Assembly (NCBI RefSeq): GCF_001661965.1
Contig: NZ_LYWZ01000025.1
Span: forward strand, 1-64,000
Direction of reading: 5' to 3'
DNA length: 64,000 nucleotides
From: Croceicoccus mobilis
GTDB lineage: Bacteria; Pseudomonadota; Alphaproteobacteria; Sphingomonadales; Sphingomonadaceae
Part shown: piece by piece, positions 1-9,178 of the stretch
How positions within the stretch are numbered: the first letter of the stretch is position 1
Layout of the letters: each line of letters begins with the position of its first letter
Translations under genes and position numbers: made by a program
Notes under the pieces: generated by a model
Seen by the model: only the letters and a program-made list of their open reading frames with translations
What the model was told of the DNA's origin: nothing
Databases searched by the model: none

Positions 1-558
1 CCGATCTATGCGGGCAACGCGATTGCGACCGTTGAATCGACCGATGCGAAGCTGGTCATCACCGTGCGCGGCACCGCCTTCGACAAGGCCGAGGCCGAGG
101 GCGGCAGCGCCGAGATCGAAGCGGTCGCATCGACCGGCGATACCGGCAAATCGAGCTTCGTCAGCGCCGAGATCGCCAAGAGCGAACGCCCGGAACTGAC
201 CAGCGCGAAGATCATCGTGTCGGGCGGCCGCGCGCTGAAGGACAGCGAGACCTTCGAGAGCCTCATCATGCCGCTTGCCGACAAGCTCGGCGCGGGCGTG
301 GGCGCATCGCGCGCCGCCGTGGACGCGGGCTATGTCCCCAACGACTACCAGGTCGGGCAGACGGGCAAGATCGTGGCTCCGGAAGTCTATATCGCGATCG
401 GCATCAGCGGCGCGATCCAGCACCTTGCCGGCATGAAGGATTCCAAGACCATCATCGCCATCAACAAGGACGAGGACGCACCCATCTTCCAGGTCGCAGA
501 CATCGGCCTGGTGGCGGACCTGTACAAGGCCGTGCCGGAACTGATGGAGAAGCTGTAA
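1..558 (+). CDS. etfA: Electron transfer flavoprotein alpha subunit, C-terminal part (5' end outside window)
   Basis: This is the last 185 residues of ETF alpha, which with ETF beta binds FAD and passes electrons from acyl-CoA and other dehydrogenases to ETF-ubiquinone oxidoreductase. The reading frame is open from base 1 ([13 protein letters not shown]) to TAA at 556-558. The C-terminal FAD-binding domain is clear: VSGGRALKD, then [15 protein letters not shown], the [20 protein letters not shown] segment, and the closing [20 protein letters not shown]. These are diagnostic family motifs. The start codon and the N-terminal domain lie upstream of the window; etfB is usually the neighbour there but cannot be seen. 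A hairpin with a T run follows the stop codon. Confidence 0.96.
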   Translation, partial: PIYAGNAIATVESTDAKLVITVRGTAFDKAEAEGGSAEIEAVASTGDTGKSSFVSAEIAKSERPELTSAKIIVSGGRALKDSETFESLIMPLADKLGAGVGASRAAVDAGYVPNDYQVGQTGKIVAPEVYIAIGISGAIQHLAGMKDSKTIIAINKDEDAPIFQVADIGLVADLYKAVPELMEKL

Positions 559-563
559 GATAA

Positions 564-595
564 GCGGGGCGGGCCGAAAGGTTCGCCCCGCTTTT
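564..595 (+). terminator. Rho-independent terminator after etfA
   Basis: GCGGGGCG (564-571) pairs perfectly with CGCCCCGC (584-591), with a 12-nt loop, followed by TTTT. It starts 5 nt after the etfA stop. The convergent MFS gene ends at 595, so the hairpin may serve both strands. Confidence 0.85.
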
Positions 596-1863
596 CAATC
601 GGCGGGGATCGGATCTTCCTCGATCGCCTCGCCCGGGCGGCGGTCCAGCGGTTTCACCCGGATCAGCCGCAGCGATACCAGCAGGCCCAGTGCGATCAGC
701 AGGGCCGCGAACATCGATACGCCCATCCAGCCCCCATGCGTCCACGCATAGCCGCCGACCGAGCCCAGTACGCTCGACCCCATGTAATAGCAGAACAGAT
801 AGCAGGCCGTGGCCTGTGCCCGGTGGTGTCCTGCGCGCCTGCCGACCCATGATGATGCGATGGCATGCGCGCCGAAGAATCCCGCAGTGACCACCGCGAT
901 CCCAACGACGATCACGAACAAGGGTTCAGCCGCCGTCAGCCCGATCCCTGCCAGAAAGATCACGATCGGCGCCCACAGGCTGCGGCGCGGGCCATAGCGT
1001 CCCGATGCAGCGCCGCTGATCGCGGAACTGGCCGAACCGACGAGATAGAGCAGGAAGATCGCACCCACCGCCGATTGCCCCAGCGAATAGGGCGGGGCCA
1101 GCAGGCGAAATCCGACATAATTGTAGATGCTGATAAACCCGCCCATGAACATGAAGGCGAGCAGGAACAGCCATGGCAGGGCGCGATCGGCAAAAACCTC
1201 GCGGAAGCCGCCGACATAGCCGGTCAGCGACACCGGCCGCGGTTCGAACGCGCGCGATGGCGGCAGCGTGCGCCAGAACATCGCGCCCATGGCAAGGCCC
1301 GCCACGCCGGTCAGGCCAAGCGCGGTTCTCCAATCGAGAAAATCGGTCAATAGGCTGACCAGCAGGCGCCCGCTCATGCCGCCCACCGCGCTGCCCGCGA
1401 TATAAAGGCCCATGGCGTGGCTGACCGCGCCATCCTCCACCTCTTCGGAGATATAGGTCATGGCGACCGCCGGAACGCCCGCCAGCGCAAGTCCGCAGGC
1501 AAAGCGCGCGGCAAGCAGGCTGTACCAGCCGGGAAGCGCGGCCAGCAGCGCGGTCATGACCGAGGCCGCCAGCAGCGATGCGATCATGATGGGCCGCCGC
1601 CCCAGACGGTCGGAAAGCACGCCTGCCACCAGCAATACAAAGGCCATCGGCCCTGTCGCCAGCGATACGGCAAGGCTCGATTCCTCTGCGGTAAGGCCGA
1701 ATTCGTCGGCAAAGACGGGCAGCAGCGGCTGCGTGCAATACAGGAGAGCAAAGGTCGACAGGCCCGCCAGCAGCATGGCGAGGCACAGGCGCTTGTAGGC
1801 GGGCGTGCCCCGGGTGATTTTCTGGCTGGTCATCGCCTCGGCTATGGGGAGCGGCCCGGTCAT
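595..1863 (-). CDS. MFS transporter, YnfM-like
   Basis: A 12-segment major facilitator of about 422 residues, probably a proton-driven exporter in the inner membrane. The first half carries the MFS loop 2-3 signature ([18 protein letters not shown]), and [26 protein letters not shown] in TM1-2 is typical of the YnfM group of the DHA1 family. The substrate cannot be told from sequence. I chose ATG at 1863; the frame extends only to a TTG two codons upstream, and ATG at 1833 (MTSQKITRG) is an alternative. No clear ribosome binding site precedes any of them. It diverges from the MFS gene at 1984 across a short spacer, so the two could share regulation. Confidence 0.88.
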   Translation of the reverse strand: MTGPLPIAEAMTSQKITRGTPAYKRLCLAMLLAGLSTFALLYCTQPLLPVFADEFGLTAEESSLAVSLATGPMAFVLLVAGVLSDRLGRRPIMIASLLAASVMTALLAALPGWYSLLAARFACGLALAGVPAVAMTYISEEVEDGAVSHAMGLYIAGSAVGGMSGRLLVSLLTDFLDWRTALGLTGVAGLAMGAMFWRTLPPSRAFEPRPVSLTGYVGGFREVFADRALPWLFLLAFMFMGGFISIYNYVGFRLLAPPYSLGQSAVGAIFLLYLVGSASSAISGAASGRYGPRRSLWAPIVIFLAGIGLTAAEPLFVIVVGIAVVTAGFFGAHAIASSWVGRRAGHHRAQATACYLFCYYMGSSVLGSVGGYAWTHGGWMGVSMFAALLIALGLLVSLRLIRVKPLDRRPGEAIEEDPIPAD

Positions 1864-1945
1864 TGGCAATTGCTTATCGGCGAAGGGCTACTTCGCTGAT
1901 TGCATGCGCCTGTCGCGCTGATCGATTTTCTCGCAAAAGCGCCGC

Positions 1946-1973
1946 TTGTAGCGCGCTGGGTGCTTCATATATT
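1946..1973 (+). promoter_or_regulatory. Possible promoter of the second MFS gene
   Basis: TTGTAG (1946-1951) and TATATT (1968-1973) are 16 bp apart. Transcription would begin near 1980, only a few bases before the ATG at 1984. No Shine-Dalgarno sequence is visible in front of that ATG. The promoter call rests on the hexamers alone. Confidence 0.35.
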
Positions 1974-1983
1974 GCGCCGCAGC

Positions 1984-3192
1984 ATGAACGATATTTCAAC
2001 GACACAGAAGGCCCGCCATCCCGGCCTGGTGCTTTTCGCGCTGGCCGTGGGCGCATTCGCCATCGGCACGACCGAATTCGCGGCGATGAGCCTAGTCCCG
2101 TTTTTTGCCGATGATCTCGGCATTTCCGAGGTCGCGGCGGGCCATGCCATCAGCGCCTATGCGCTGGGCGTGGTGGTCGGCGCGCCGCTGATCGCGATGT
2201 ATGGCGCGCGCCTGCCGCGCCGCACGCTGCTGATCGGGTTGATGGGCTGTTTTGCATTTGCGAACGGGCTTTCCGCATTTTCGCCCGATTACAACTGGCT
2301 GCTGGCCTTCCGTTTCCTTTCGGGCCTGCCGCATGGCGCCTATTTCGGCGTTGCGGCGCTGGTCGCGGCATCTCTGGTCCCGGCCAATCGGCGCGCCACA
2401 TCGGTCGCGCTGGTGATGAGCGGGCTGACGGTCGCCACCATCATCGGTGTGCCTGCCGCGAATTTCATGGGCCAGCTGGTCGGGTGGCGTTCCGGCTTTG
2501 GCGTGGTCGCGGCGCTGGCTTTGCTGACCATGACGCTGGTCGCGTGGCTGGCCCCGCATGGCGGCGCGGACAAGACGACCAGCCCGATGCGCGAATTGAG
2601 CGCGTTGAAGCGCCCGCAGGTGATCCTGACGCTGCTGTCGGGGGTGGTCGGGTTCGGCGGCATGTTCGCTGTCTATACCTATATCGCCTCTACCCTGATC
2701 GACGTGACCGGATCGGGCGAAGGGTCGGTGCCGATCGTGCTGGGTATTTTCGGGATCGGCATGACCATCGGCACGCTGGGCGCGGCGCGCGCGGCAGACC
2801 ATGCGCGCGACAAGACCGCCATCGTGCTGTGGATCTGGAGCGCGATCGCGCTGGCCATCTATCCCTTTACCGTCGGCAATGTCGTGTGGATGGCGCTGGC
2901 CGTCTTCGTCATCGGGCTTGGCAGCGGGATCGGCGGGGTGATCCAGGTGCGGCTGATGGATGTCGCAGGTGAGGCTCAGACGTTGGCTGCCGCTGCTCAT
3001 CACAGTGCTTTCAACATGGCCAATGCGCTGGGCCCGTGGCTGGCCGGGCTTGCCATCACGGCGGGCTATGGGCTGCGTTCGGCAGGCTGGATCGGCTCGG
3101 CGCTGGCGCTGGGCGGGCTGGCCGTGTTCTTGATCGCGGTCATGCTGGAAAAGCGGCAGGGCACAGAGCCGGAGATGCTGCCGGCCGAATGA
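1984..3192 (+). CDS. MFS transporter, DHA1 family (AraJ/YdhP-like)
   Basis: A 402-residue, 12-segment inner-membrane transporter. GAFAIGTTEFAAMSLVPFFADDLGIS in TM1, GARLPRRTLLIGLM in the 2-3 loop and FRFLSGLPHGAYFGVAALVA in TM4 are typical of the AraJ/YdhP/NepI drug and sugar efflux group. ATG 1984 (MNDISTTQKARHPG) is preferred over upstream TTG 1900, because the added residues look like random translation of spacer DNA. It diverges from the MFS gene ending at 1863. Specificity is unknown. Confidence 0.88.
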   Translation: MNDISTTQKARHPGLVLFALAVGAFAIGTTEFAAMSLVPFFADDLGISEVAAGHAISAYALGVVVGAPLIAMYGARLPRRTLLIGLMGCFAFANGLSAFSPDYNWLLAFRFLSGLPHGAYFGVAALVAASLVPANRRATSVALVMSGLTVATIIGVPAANFMGQLVGWRSGFGVVAALALLTMTLVAWLAPHGGADKTTSPMRELSALKRPQVILTLLSGVVGFGGMFAVYTYIASTLIDVTGSGEGSVPIVLGIFGIGMTIGTLGAARAADHARDKTAIVLWIWSAIALAIYPFTVGNVVWMALAVFVIGLGSGIGGVIQVRLMDVAGEAQTLAAAAHHSAFNMANALGPWLAGLAITAGYGLRSAGWIGSALALGGLAVFLIAVMLEKRQGTEPEMLPAE

Positions 3193-3400
3193 TCGCCTGT
3201 TCGATTGCGGGCGGATTAACGGGGGCGGGCAGCGTCCTGCGCCGCTCGCTCGGCTCGTCGCGGCAGGCGAACGCATGCTTTAATTCGCCGCCAGCCGCCT
3301 TCCTTTCGCCGCATTTGCGGGAAGGTTTTGCGGGGGTTGGGGGTTCTCCTTGCAAACGCCCCGGCAACGCGCCGGGCAGCCAATGGAAGGAGTGATCCTC

Positions 3401-3757
3401 ATGAAGAACATCATCAAGGGCAGCATGATCGCCGCCGCTTTCGCCATTCCCGCCGCCGCCATGGCCGCTGCGCCGATCAGCTATGAAGAGCAGATGGCGC
3501 ATCAGGAAGAAGCGCGGGTTCTGACGTCACCGATCGCGGGTATCCATAATTCGAAATGGTATGATTACCGCATCAATGTGACGGAAACGAAGAAGGAACT
3601 GGCCAGCGACCTGCGCCGCGCCAGCGATCTGGAAGACCGCCGCGACGCATGGGGCGAATATGCGAGCGAGCTGAAGGATAATCGCCAGGACTATGTGAAG
3701 GCGATGGCCAAGAAGGGCTATAAATACAATGTGATCGTCGAGCAGCCGGGTTACTGA
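3401..3757 (+). CDS. Small secreted protein of unknown function
   Basis: 118 residues. MKNIIKGSMIAAAFAIPAAAMAAA is a good Sec signal peptide with cleavage after AMA. The mature part is charged and probably helical (DYRINVTETKKELASDLRRASDLEDRRDAWGEYASEL), with many Lys, Arg, Asp and Glu residues and no cysteine. GGAAGGAG at 3385-3392 sits 8 nt before the ATG and fixes the start over an upstream in-frame codon at 3350. I recognise no family. It is followed by a strong terminator, so it is probably a single-gene transcript. Confidence 0.75.
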   Translation: MKNIIKGSMIAAAFAIPAAAMAAAPISYEEQMAHQEEARVLTSPIAGIHNSKWYDYRINVTETKKELASDLRRASDLEDRRDAWGEYASELKDNRQDYVKAMAKKGYKYNVIVEQPGY

Positions 3758-3782
3758 TCCGGCAGCGCCCTCAGGGTCGCAG

Positions 3783-3819
3783 AAAGGAGCGGTTCGCCAT
3801 GGGCGGGCCGCTCCTTTTT
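3783..3819 (+). terminator. Rho-independent terminator of the small secreted protein gene
   Basis: AAAGGAGCGG (3783-3792) pairs perfectly with CCGCTCCTTT (3808-3817), followed by more T residues. It lies 26 nt after the stop codon. Confidence 0.88.
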
Positions 3820-3929
3820 CGTGGGCGGATACGGGGTTTATACTTACCGGGCGAATAACCCTATCGCGACCCGGCACGATCCATATCGCGGCTTTACCGG
3901 CATCATGCCGAAAAGGGGCGCATTCTTAA

Positions 3930-4277
3930 ATGTTCAGATCCGATCCGCGAGAAATCGTCGAGATCCATTGCAGCTTCCGGCAGGGGCTTCAGGCGCTTCA
4001 GCCGATCAAGGTCACCGACCTGACCTGTGCTGGGTGCAAGCTGGACCATGTTCCGATGGAGATCACGCAAGGCGATCGTATCGCCATCAGGATCGACACG
4101 CTGGCACCGATCTATGGCGTGGTGCAGTGGGTGAAATCGGGGATGGGCGCGGGGCTGAAATTCGAAAAGCCGCTGCATCCCGCCGTTTTCAAAAGCATGC
4201 TGGCAAAGCTGCGCAGCGAGAATCAGGCGACCGGCTATACGCCGCGCTCGAACGCCGCGCCCGCCCGGTTCTGCTGA
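3930..4277 (+). CDS. PilZ-domain protein
   Basis: A 115-residue single-domain PilZ protein, the receptor fold for cyclic di-GMP. An RxxxR motif is present at residues 3-7 (RSDPR), followed about 25 residues later by DLTCAGCKL, which matches the D/NxSxxG motif with Thr in place of Ser. The rest (GDRIAIRIDTLAPIYGVVQWVKSGMGAGLKFE) fits the PilZ beta barrel. It converges on fliS at the end of the flagellar cluster, so a role in coupling cyclic di-GMP to motility is plausible but inferred only from position. Confidence 0.75.
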   Translation: MFRSDPREIVEIHCSFRQGLQALQPIKVTDLTCAGCKLDHVPMEITQGDRIAIRIDTLAPIYGVVQWVKSGMGAGLKFEKPLHPAVFKSMLAKLRSENQATGYTPRSNAAPARFC

Positions 4278-4313
4278 ACGCCTATCTGGCTGACTGCCCG
4301 ACCGGCCGATGGC

Positions 4314-4691
4314 CTAACCGGCGCGCATGGCGGCACCGATCTCCTGAAAATCGGCGCGGATCCGCGCCAGCTTTTCCGCTTCGAAACGCGCCGCGCTGTC
4401 CAGAATGGCGCTGCGCGCACGGGCATAGAGGTCGCGCATGGCAGTGACGACGGGGTCATCGCCGATAAGCCCCATTTCCAGCGCCAGAATGCTCGACACC
4501 GCGCGGGAAAGGGAGCTGCTGCGCAGGGCCGGATCGCGGATCGCATCGGCGTGGATCGCGGTGCCCAATGCCCCGACCAGCTGTTCGAAACAGATGGAGA
4601 CCAACTCGCGCCGGTCCGCGCCATCGATGCGCGCGTCGAATTCGACGCTGCGATAGGCTTCGGCAGGGGCGGTTCGGTGCATCATCGCCAT
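4314..4691 (-). CDS. fliS: FliS-like flagellin export chaperone
   Basis: About 125 residues with the all-helical FliS profile: FDARIDGADRRELVSICFEQLVGALGTAI near the N-terminus, SRAVSSILALEMGL in the middle and MRDLYARARSAI later. FliS binds the C-terminal end of flagellin in the cytosol and stops early polymerisation. It follows fliD, the usual partner. ATG 4691 lies 5 nt after the fliD stop; a GTG at 4715 would overlap fliD, and ATGs two and three codons further in are also possible. Divergence from well-known FliS proteins is considerable, so part of the call rests on position. Confidence 0.75.
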   Translation of the reverse strand: MAMMHRTAPAEAYRSVEFDARIDGADRRELVSICFEQLVGALGTAIHADAIRDPALRSSSLSRAVSSILALEMGLIGDDPVVTAMRDLYARARSAILDSAARFEAEKLARIRADFQEIGAAMRAG

Positions 4692-4696
4692 GCCGC

Positions 4697-6142
4697 TCAA
4701 TCCGCCGAATTCCACGCCGCGATCTGCGATTCCAGAAAGGCGAGCGTGGATTGCGAGGCGCTGACGCGGCTGTCGGACGCGGCGAAGCGGGTGACGAGAC
4801 GCTGGCGCAGCGCCTCCTGCTTTTCGGCCAGCGTATCCTGGTCTTCGCCCACGGCGTCGAGCTGGTCGTCATAGCGCGCGATGGAGCCTGCAAGGCTGGA
4901 GGGATTGCCGGTGCTGGAAGCGGCGCGGCTGATCCCGTCCATCGTCGAATAAATGCCATACAGGCCCGTGGTGAACATGGCGGCGGCCCCTTCGGGATCG
5001 CGCGCCAATGTCGCGGCAAGCTGTTCGCTATCCAGCGAAAACGTGCCGTCGCGGTTGATGCCAAGGCCAAGGTCGGACAGCGTGCGCACGCCCCCTTCGG
5101 CGACATTGCCCATGATGACGGTGCCTGCCAGCGTGCGCAGGCTGTTCTTCAACGCGCGCGCGCCCGAATCGCGGGCCAGATCGCCTGTCGCCGGATCGGT
5201 CGCGGTGTTCAGCTCTGCCATGATCTCGTTCAGCGCGGCGGTCAGATCCTCCATCGCGCCCGATATGGATTCAGAAGCATCGGAAAAGCGCAATGTGGTC
5301 GGCGCGCCGATATTGGTCGCGGTCAGTACCATTTTCACGCCGGGCACCACGTCGGTCAGCGTGTTGCTGGCCGATGTGATCGCCATGCCGTCCAGCGTCA
5401 GCGCCGCGTCCTGCGATGCCTGCACCAGCGTTCCGGTCGCGCTGCCCGGCTGCCATGCCAATGCCGAAAGGCCCGGTTCCGCCGCGTCTTCGGTCACGTC
5501 CAGCACGAAACCGTTCTGCGCGCCCTCGGCACCCTTCATCACAAGGCGCGGGCCATTGACCGTGTCGGCGACATAGGCGGTCACGCCGGAATCGGAGCCG
5601 TTGATGGCGGCGGCCACATCGGCCAGCGTCGCGCCGCTGCCGATCGCGATGTCGACAGAGGGCTGGGCCGCATCCTCGGTAAAGCCCGCACCCGTCACCT
5701 GACCGAACCGCAGCGTGATCGTGCCAGCGCCGATGGCCGTGTCGGTGGAGGCGACCGCAGGGCTTGCCAGCACCTGGTTTTGCGCCAGCTGCGTGACCTC
5801 CACGCTATAGCTGCCCGACGGCGTCACCGATTTCGACAGGCTGACCGATGCCACCGCGCCATTGTCCATGGCAGGCGCGGGCGCCAGATCACCGACGCGG
5901 ATGCGATCGCCCAGAGAGGTCGAGAGGCTGAGCACCATGCTCTTGAGATTGGAGGCGGACGAGATCTGCGCCTCCAGCGTTTCCGATCTGGCCGACAGCC
6001 GGTCGATGCGTCCCGCGAATTGCGCCGCGGAAAGCTGGCTGGCCAGCCCGGTCATGTCGATACCGCTGCCAGCCCCCAGCGCGCTGATGATGCTGGAGGT
6101 AGCAGACGTGTTGCTGGTAGTGGTGGAGCTGGTGGTGGTCAT
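4697..6142 (-). CDS. fliD: Flagellar filament cap protein FliD (hook-associated protein 2)
   Basis: 481 residues. FliD caps the growing filament and guides flagellin insertion. The N-terminal domain is typical: SIISALGAGSGIDMTGLASQL is the conserved FliD start, followed by a coiled-coil-prone segment (RIDRLSARSETLEAQISSASNLKSM). The C-terminal FliD domain has LSDLGLGINRDGTFSLD and ends in a second coiled coil (QLDAVGEDQDTLAEKQEALRQRLVTRFAASD). It lies 59 nt downstream of flhB and just upstream of fliS on the same strand, probably read with the late flagellar genes. Confidence 0.95.
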   Translation of the reverse strand: MTTTSSTTTSNTSATSSIISALGAGSGIDMTGLASQLSAAQFAGRIDRLSARSETLEAQISSASNLKSMVLSLSTSLGDRIRVGDLAPAPAMDNGAVASVSLSKSVTPSGSYSVEVTQLAQNQVLASPAVASTDTAIGAGTITLRFGQVTGAGFTEDAAQPSVDIAIGSGATLADVAAAINGSDSGVTAYVADTVNGPRLVMKGAEGAQNGFVLDVTEDAAEPGLSALAWQPGSATGTLVQASQDAALTLDGMAITSASNTLTDVVPGVKMVLTATNIGAPTTLRFSDASESISGAMEDLTAALNEIMAELNTATDPATGDLARDSGARALKNSLRTLAGTVIMGNVAEGGVRTLSDLGLGINRDGTFSLDSEQLAATLARDPEGAAAMFTTGLYGIYSTMDGISRAASSTGNPSSLAGSIARYDDQLDAVGEDQDTLAEKQEALRQRLVTRFAASDSRVSASQSTLAFLESQIAAWNSAD

Positions 6143-6201
6143 GGATCTCAGAACGGCGGATCGCGCCTGCGCTTAAGCCGCGCGCGGGCCGCTTCCTTTC
6201 A

Positions 6202-7344
6202 TCATTCGGGTTTGATTTCCGCCCGGCCATCGGCATCGAAATGCATGGTGACGGGCAGGTTGACGCTGGGCGCGACCGGGCTTTCCCCGCGTTTGAGCGA
6301 CAGGACGAAGCCCAGCACGGCGGCCACGGCGGCATAAAGTTCGTGCCGGATCACCTGCCTTTCCTGCGTCGTGAAATAGAGCGCGCGGGCAAGCGGCGGG
6401 TATTCGAGGACCGGCACCTCGTACTCGGCAGCCAGTTCGCGCATGGCCAGCGCCTTGTCGTCGCGGCCCTTCGCCAGCAGGATCGGGGCATGGGCGCGGT
6501 CGGGGTCATAGACCAGCGCGACGGCGAAATGGCTTGGATTGGTGATGACGAATTGCGCCTCCTTCATCGCCGGGACCAGCGCGCCCGCGGCCATGCGGCG
6601 CTGGCGATCGCGGATCGCGGCCTTGTTTTCGGGGCTGCCTTCGCTCTGCTTGTGTTCGTCGCGCATGTCCTGATGGCTCATCATCAGGCGCTTGTTGCGG
6701 CGGAACATCTGGATCGGCACATCGACCAGCGCGATCAGCAGCAGCCCCGCGCCCAGCGCAAAGAGCAGGGTCACGATGGCATCCCAGCCATAGCCCAGCT
6801 GCTGCCCCATATTGCCCCGGCCCAAAGCGGCAAAGCCCATGATCCGGTCCTTGCCCCAGACCCATGCGATCGCTGCCAAGAGCGCGACCTTGGCCAGACC
6901 CTTGCCCATCTCGATCAGGCCGTTCATCCCGAACATGCGTTTGAGGCCCGAGAGCGGATTGATGCGCGAACCCTTGAACGCGAGATTGCCGCCGACCCAT
7001 ACGCCGGTGCCGAACCCCAGCTGCGAGATCAGCGCCCCTGCCATCATCAACGCGCCCAGCACCAGCACCGGCGGCAGCGCCGCGCCCAGCATGGGGAGAA
7101 GGACGCGTTCGGGCGTAAAGGCATCGAGATCGGCGCGGTCCCACATCAGCCCGTGCCGCATCGCGCCGGTCAGCCTGTCCCACACCCAGCCGCCGCCCAG
7201 CGCCATCCACCCCGCGCCCAGCAGGATCGCGCTTGCCGTCGCCAGTTCCTTCGATCGCAGCACATCGCCGTTCTTCGCCGCGTCCTGCTTGCGCTTGTCG
7301 GTTGGGGCGAGGGTCTTTTCGCCGCTGTCCGATTGCGCGCTCAT
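6202..7344 (-). CDS. flhB: Flagellar export gate protein FlhB
   Basis: 380 residues, with four membrane segments and a C-terminal cytoplasmic domain that switches export from rod/hook to filament substrates. The N-terminus (SGEKTLAPTDKRKQDAAKNGDV) and INPLSGLKRMFGMNGLIE are family hallmarks. The self-cleavage site that is normally Asn-Pro-Thr-His reads Asn-Pro-Ser-His at residues 269-272, in the same position as in Salmonella FlhB. The following HFAVALVYDP...APILLAKGRDDKAL segment is well conserved. It overlaps the end of fliR by 4 nt, which suggests translational coupling. Confidence 0.97.
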   Translation of the reverse strand: MSAQSDSGEKTLAPTDKRKQDAAKNGDVLRSKELATASAILLGAGWMALGGGWVWDRLTGAMRHGLMWDRADLDAFTPERVLLPMLGAALPPVLVLGALMMAGALISQLGFGTGVWVGGNLAFKGSRINPLSGLKRMFGMNGLIEMGKGLAKVALLAAIAWVWGKDRIMGFAALGRGNMGQQLGYGWDAIVTLLFALGAGLLLIALVDVPIQMFRRNKRLMMSHQDMRDEHKQSEGSPENKAAIRDRQRRMAAGALVPAMKEAQFVITNPSHFAVALVYDPDRAHAPILLAKGRDDKALAMRELAAEYEVPVLEYPPLARALYFTTQERQVIRHELYAAVAAVLGFVLSLKRGESPVAPSVNLPVTMHFDADGRAEIKPE

Positions 7345-8126
7345 GGCGTGATCAGCCCTTCGCTGAAGTCGAGGGCGACCCCGATCAGGCCGGTCATCTG
7401 TTCGCCCAGCACCGGGAAGCTGGCGATCAGCGCGGCAAGCCCGGCCAGCACGCCCAGCGGCAGGCCCAGCGCGAACAGGTTCAGCGATGGCGCCGAGCGG
7501 CCCAAGACGCCTGTCACCAATTGCGCCAGCATCAGCACCAGCGTGACCGGCAGCGCGATCAGCACTGCGTTTTCAAAGAGTACCGAGCCAAAAGAGACGA
7601 TCACCTCCATGCGGTCGGCCGAAAACCAGCCGCCGCCGGGCGGAAAGCTGCGGTAGCTTTCCACCAGAAGCGCGATCCAGTGCAGATGCGCGCCCAGCGC
7701 CAGGAACAGCAGCGTCATCACGACGGAAAAATACTGCCCCAGCGCCGGCGACTGCGCGCCGCTGGCCGGATCGACGGCGGTCGCCATCGACATGCCCATC
7801 GCGCCCGATATGACCTCGGCAGCGACGATGGGCGCGGCAAAGGCCAACTGCAGGACGAAGCCCAGCGACAGGCCGATGGCGACTTCGCCCGCGACGGTCA
7901 CCATGCCCGACAGCGATAACAGGTCGGCAGGCGCGGTGACGGCGGGAAACCAGCTGCACACGAATACGGCGATCGCCCCGGTCGCGATCACGCGCACCTG
8001 CGGCGGCACGCCGGCGCTGCCGAACAGCGGCGCGGCCAGCATGGCTCCGCCGATGCGGGTCATGACGAAGACCAGCCGCCAGAATTCGGCTTCGATCCCG
8101 CCAAGGCCGAAGGAAAGCCCGATCAT
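7341..8126 (-). CDS. fliR: Flagellar export gate protein FliR
   Basis: 261 residues with about six hydrophobic segments, the usual size for FliR. FliR forms the membrane export channel with FliP and FliQ. FWRLVFVMTRIGGAMLAAPLFGSAGVPPQVRV is the family start, and AAEVISGAMGMSMATAVDPASGAQSPALGQYF is its central motif. It starts with ATG at 8126, 19 nt after fliQ ends, and overlaps flhB by 4 nt at its end. Confidence 0.97.
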   Translation of the reverse strand: MIGLSFGLGGIEAEFWRLVFVMTRIGGAMLAAPLFGSAGVPPQVRVIATGAIAVFVCSWFPAVTAPADLLSLSGMVTVAGEVAIGLSLGFVLQLAFAAPIVAAEVISGAMGMSMATAVDPASGAQSPALGQYFSVVMTLLFLALGAHLHWIALLVESYRSFPPGGGWFSADRMEVIVSFGSVLFENAVLIALPVTLVLMLAQLVTGVLGRSAPSLNLFALGLPLGVLAGLAALIASFPVLGEQMTGLIGVALDFSEGLITP

Positions 8127-8145
8127 CTTCCGACCATCCTTCCGG

Positions 8146-8418
8146 TCATTGGCCGATCATCGCGATTTCGGCGAACACATCCTGCGCGAAATCGGCGACC
8201 AGCCCCATCATCGCCCCGCCCAGCAGCACCAGCACCAATGCGGTGACCGCCAGTTTCGGCACAAAGGTCAAGGTCTGTTCATTGACCGAGGTCGCCGCCT
8301 GGATGATCCCGACGATCAGGCCCACCGCCAGCGCCGCCAGCAGCACGGGCGCTGCCACCAGCGCGGTCGTCCACAGCATCCGGTCGGCCAGCGCCAGAAG
8401 GGCGTTGCTTTCATCCAT
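8146..8418 (-). CDS. fliQ: Flagellar export gate protein FliQ
   Basis: 90 residues with two membrane segments, normal for FliQ. The conserved core VGLIVGIIQAATSVNEQTLTFVPKL is intact. ATG 8418 is chosen; the codon before it (8421) is GTG and in frame. GAGGGG lies a few bases upstream and could serve either. It lies between fliP and fliR in the export-gate block. Confidence 0.96.
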   Translation of the reverse strand: MDESNALLALADRMLWTTALVAAPVLLAALAVGLIVGIIQAATSVNEQTLTFVPKLAVTALVLVLLGGAMMGLVADFAQDVFAEIAMIGQ

Positions 8419-8428
8419 CACGAACCCC

Positions 8429-9178
8429 TCACACGAAGCTTTGCGCCAGCGATCCCATCAGCAAGGCCCAGCCATCGACCATGACGAAGAGCAGCAGCTT
8501 GAAGGGGAGCGAGACGATCATCGGGCTCATCATCATCATGCCAAGGCTCATCAGCACGCTGGAGACGACAAGATCGATGACGAGAAACGGCAGGAATAGC
8601 ATGAAGCCGATCTGGAACGCGGTCTTGAGTTCGCTGGTGACAAAGGCAGGCAGCAGGATCGAAAAAGGCACGGCCTTGCGGCTTTCGAATTTCGGCGCAT
8701 CGGCGATGTCGGCGAACATCATCAGGTCTGTCTCGCGCGTCTGGCGCAGCATGAAGGCGTGGAATTCCTCCCCCGCATTGGCGATCGCGGTTTCCGCCGG
8801 AATGTCGCCATCGGAATAGGGGGCGATGGCGCGCGCGTTCACTGCGTCCAGCGTCGGCGCCATCACGAACAGCGAGAGGAACAGCGAAAGGCCGATCAGC
8901 ACCTGATTGGGCGGCGACTGCTGCAATCCCATCGCCTGCCGCAGGATCGCCAGCACGACGAGGATGCGCGTAAAGCTGGTCATCATCAGGATCAGGCTGG
9001 GCAGGATCGTCAACAGCCCCATCACCAGCAATAGCTGGAGCGACAGGCTCAGCGATCCGCCATTGGTCGCCTCCAGCGTGCCCAATGCGCGGTCGAGCGC
9101 GGCGGGCACCGCCTCTTGCGCGAAGGCAGGCGCGGGCAGGAGAAGCAGCGGCAGAGTCAGGGCGAGGAGGCGTTTCAC
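8429..9178 (-). CDS. fliP: Flagellar export gate protein FliP
   Basis: 249 residues, the usual FliP length. It begins with a signal sequence (VKRLLALTLPLLLLPAPAFAQ), as FliP does, then QLLLVMGLLTILPSLILMMTSFTRILVVL, and the conserved RQTRETDLMMFADIA and VPFSILLPAFVTSELKTAFQIGF segments. FliP is the main scaffold of the export channel. The start is GTG at 9178, overlapping the fliO stop by 3 nt (GTGA). Longer in-frame extensions run through fliO and fliN in another frame and are not real. Confidence 0.96.
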   Translation of the reverse strand: MKRLLALTLPLLLLPAPAFAQEAVPAALDRALGTLEATNGGSLSLSLQLLLVMGLLTILPSLILMMTSFTRILVVLAILRQAMGLQQSPPNQVLIGLSLFLSLFVMAPTLDAVNARAIAPYSDGDIPAETAIANAGEEFHAFMLRQTRETDLMMFADIADAPKFESRKAVPFSILLPAFVTSELKTAFQIGFMLFLPFLVIDLVVSSVLMSLGMMMMSPMIVSLPFKLLLFVMVDGWALLMGSLAQSFV

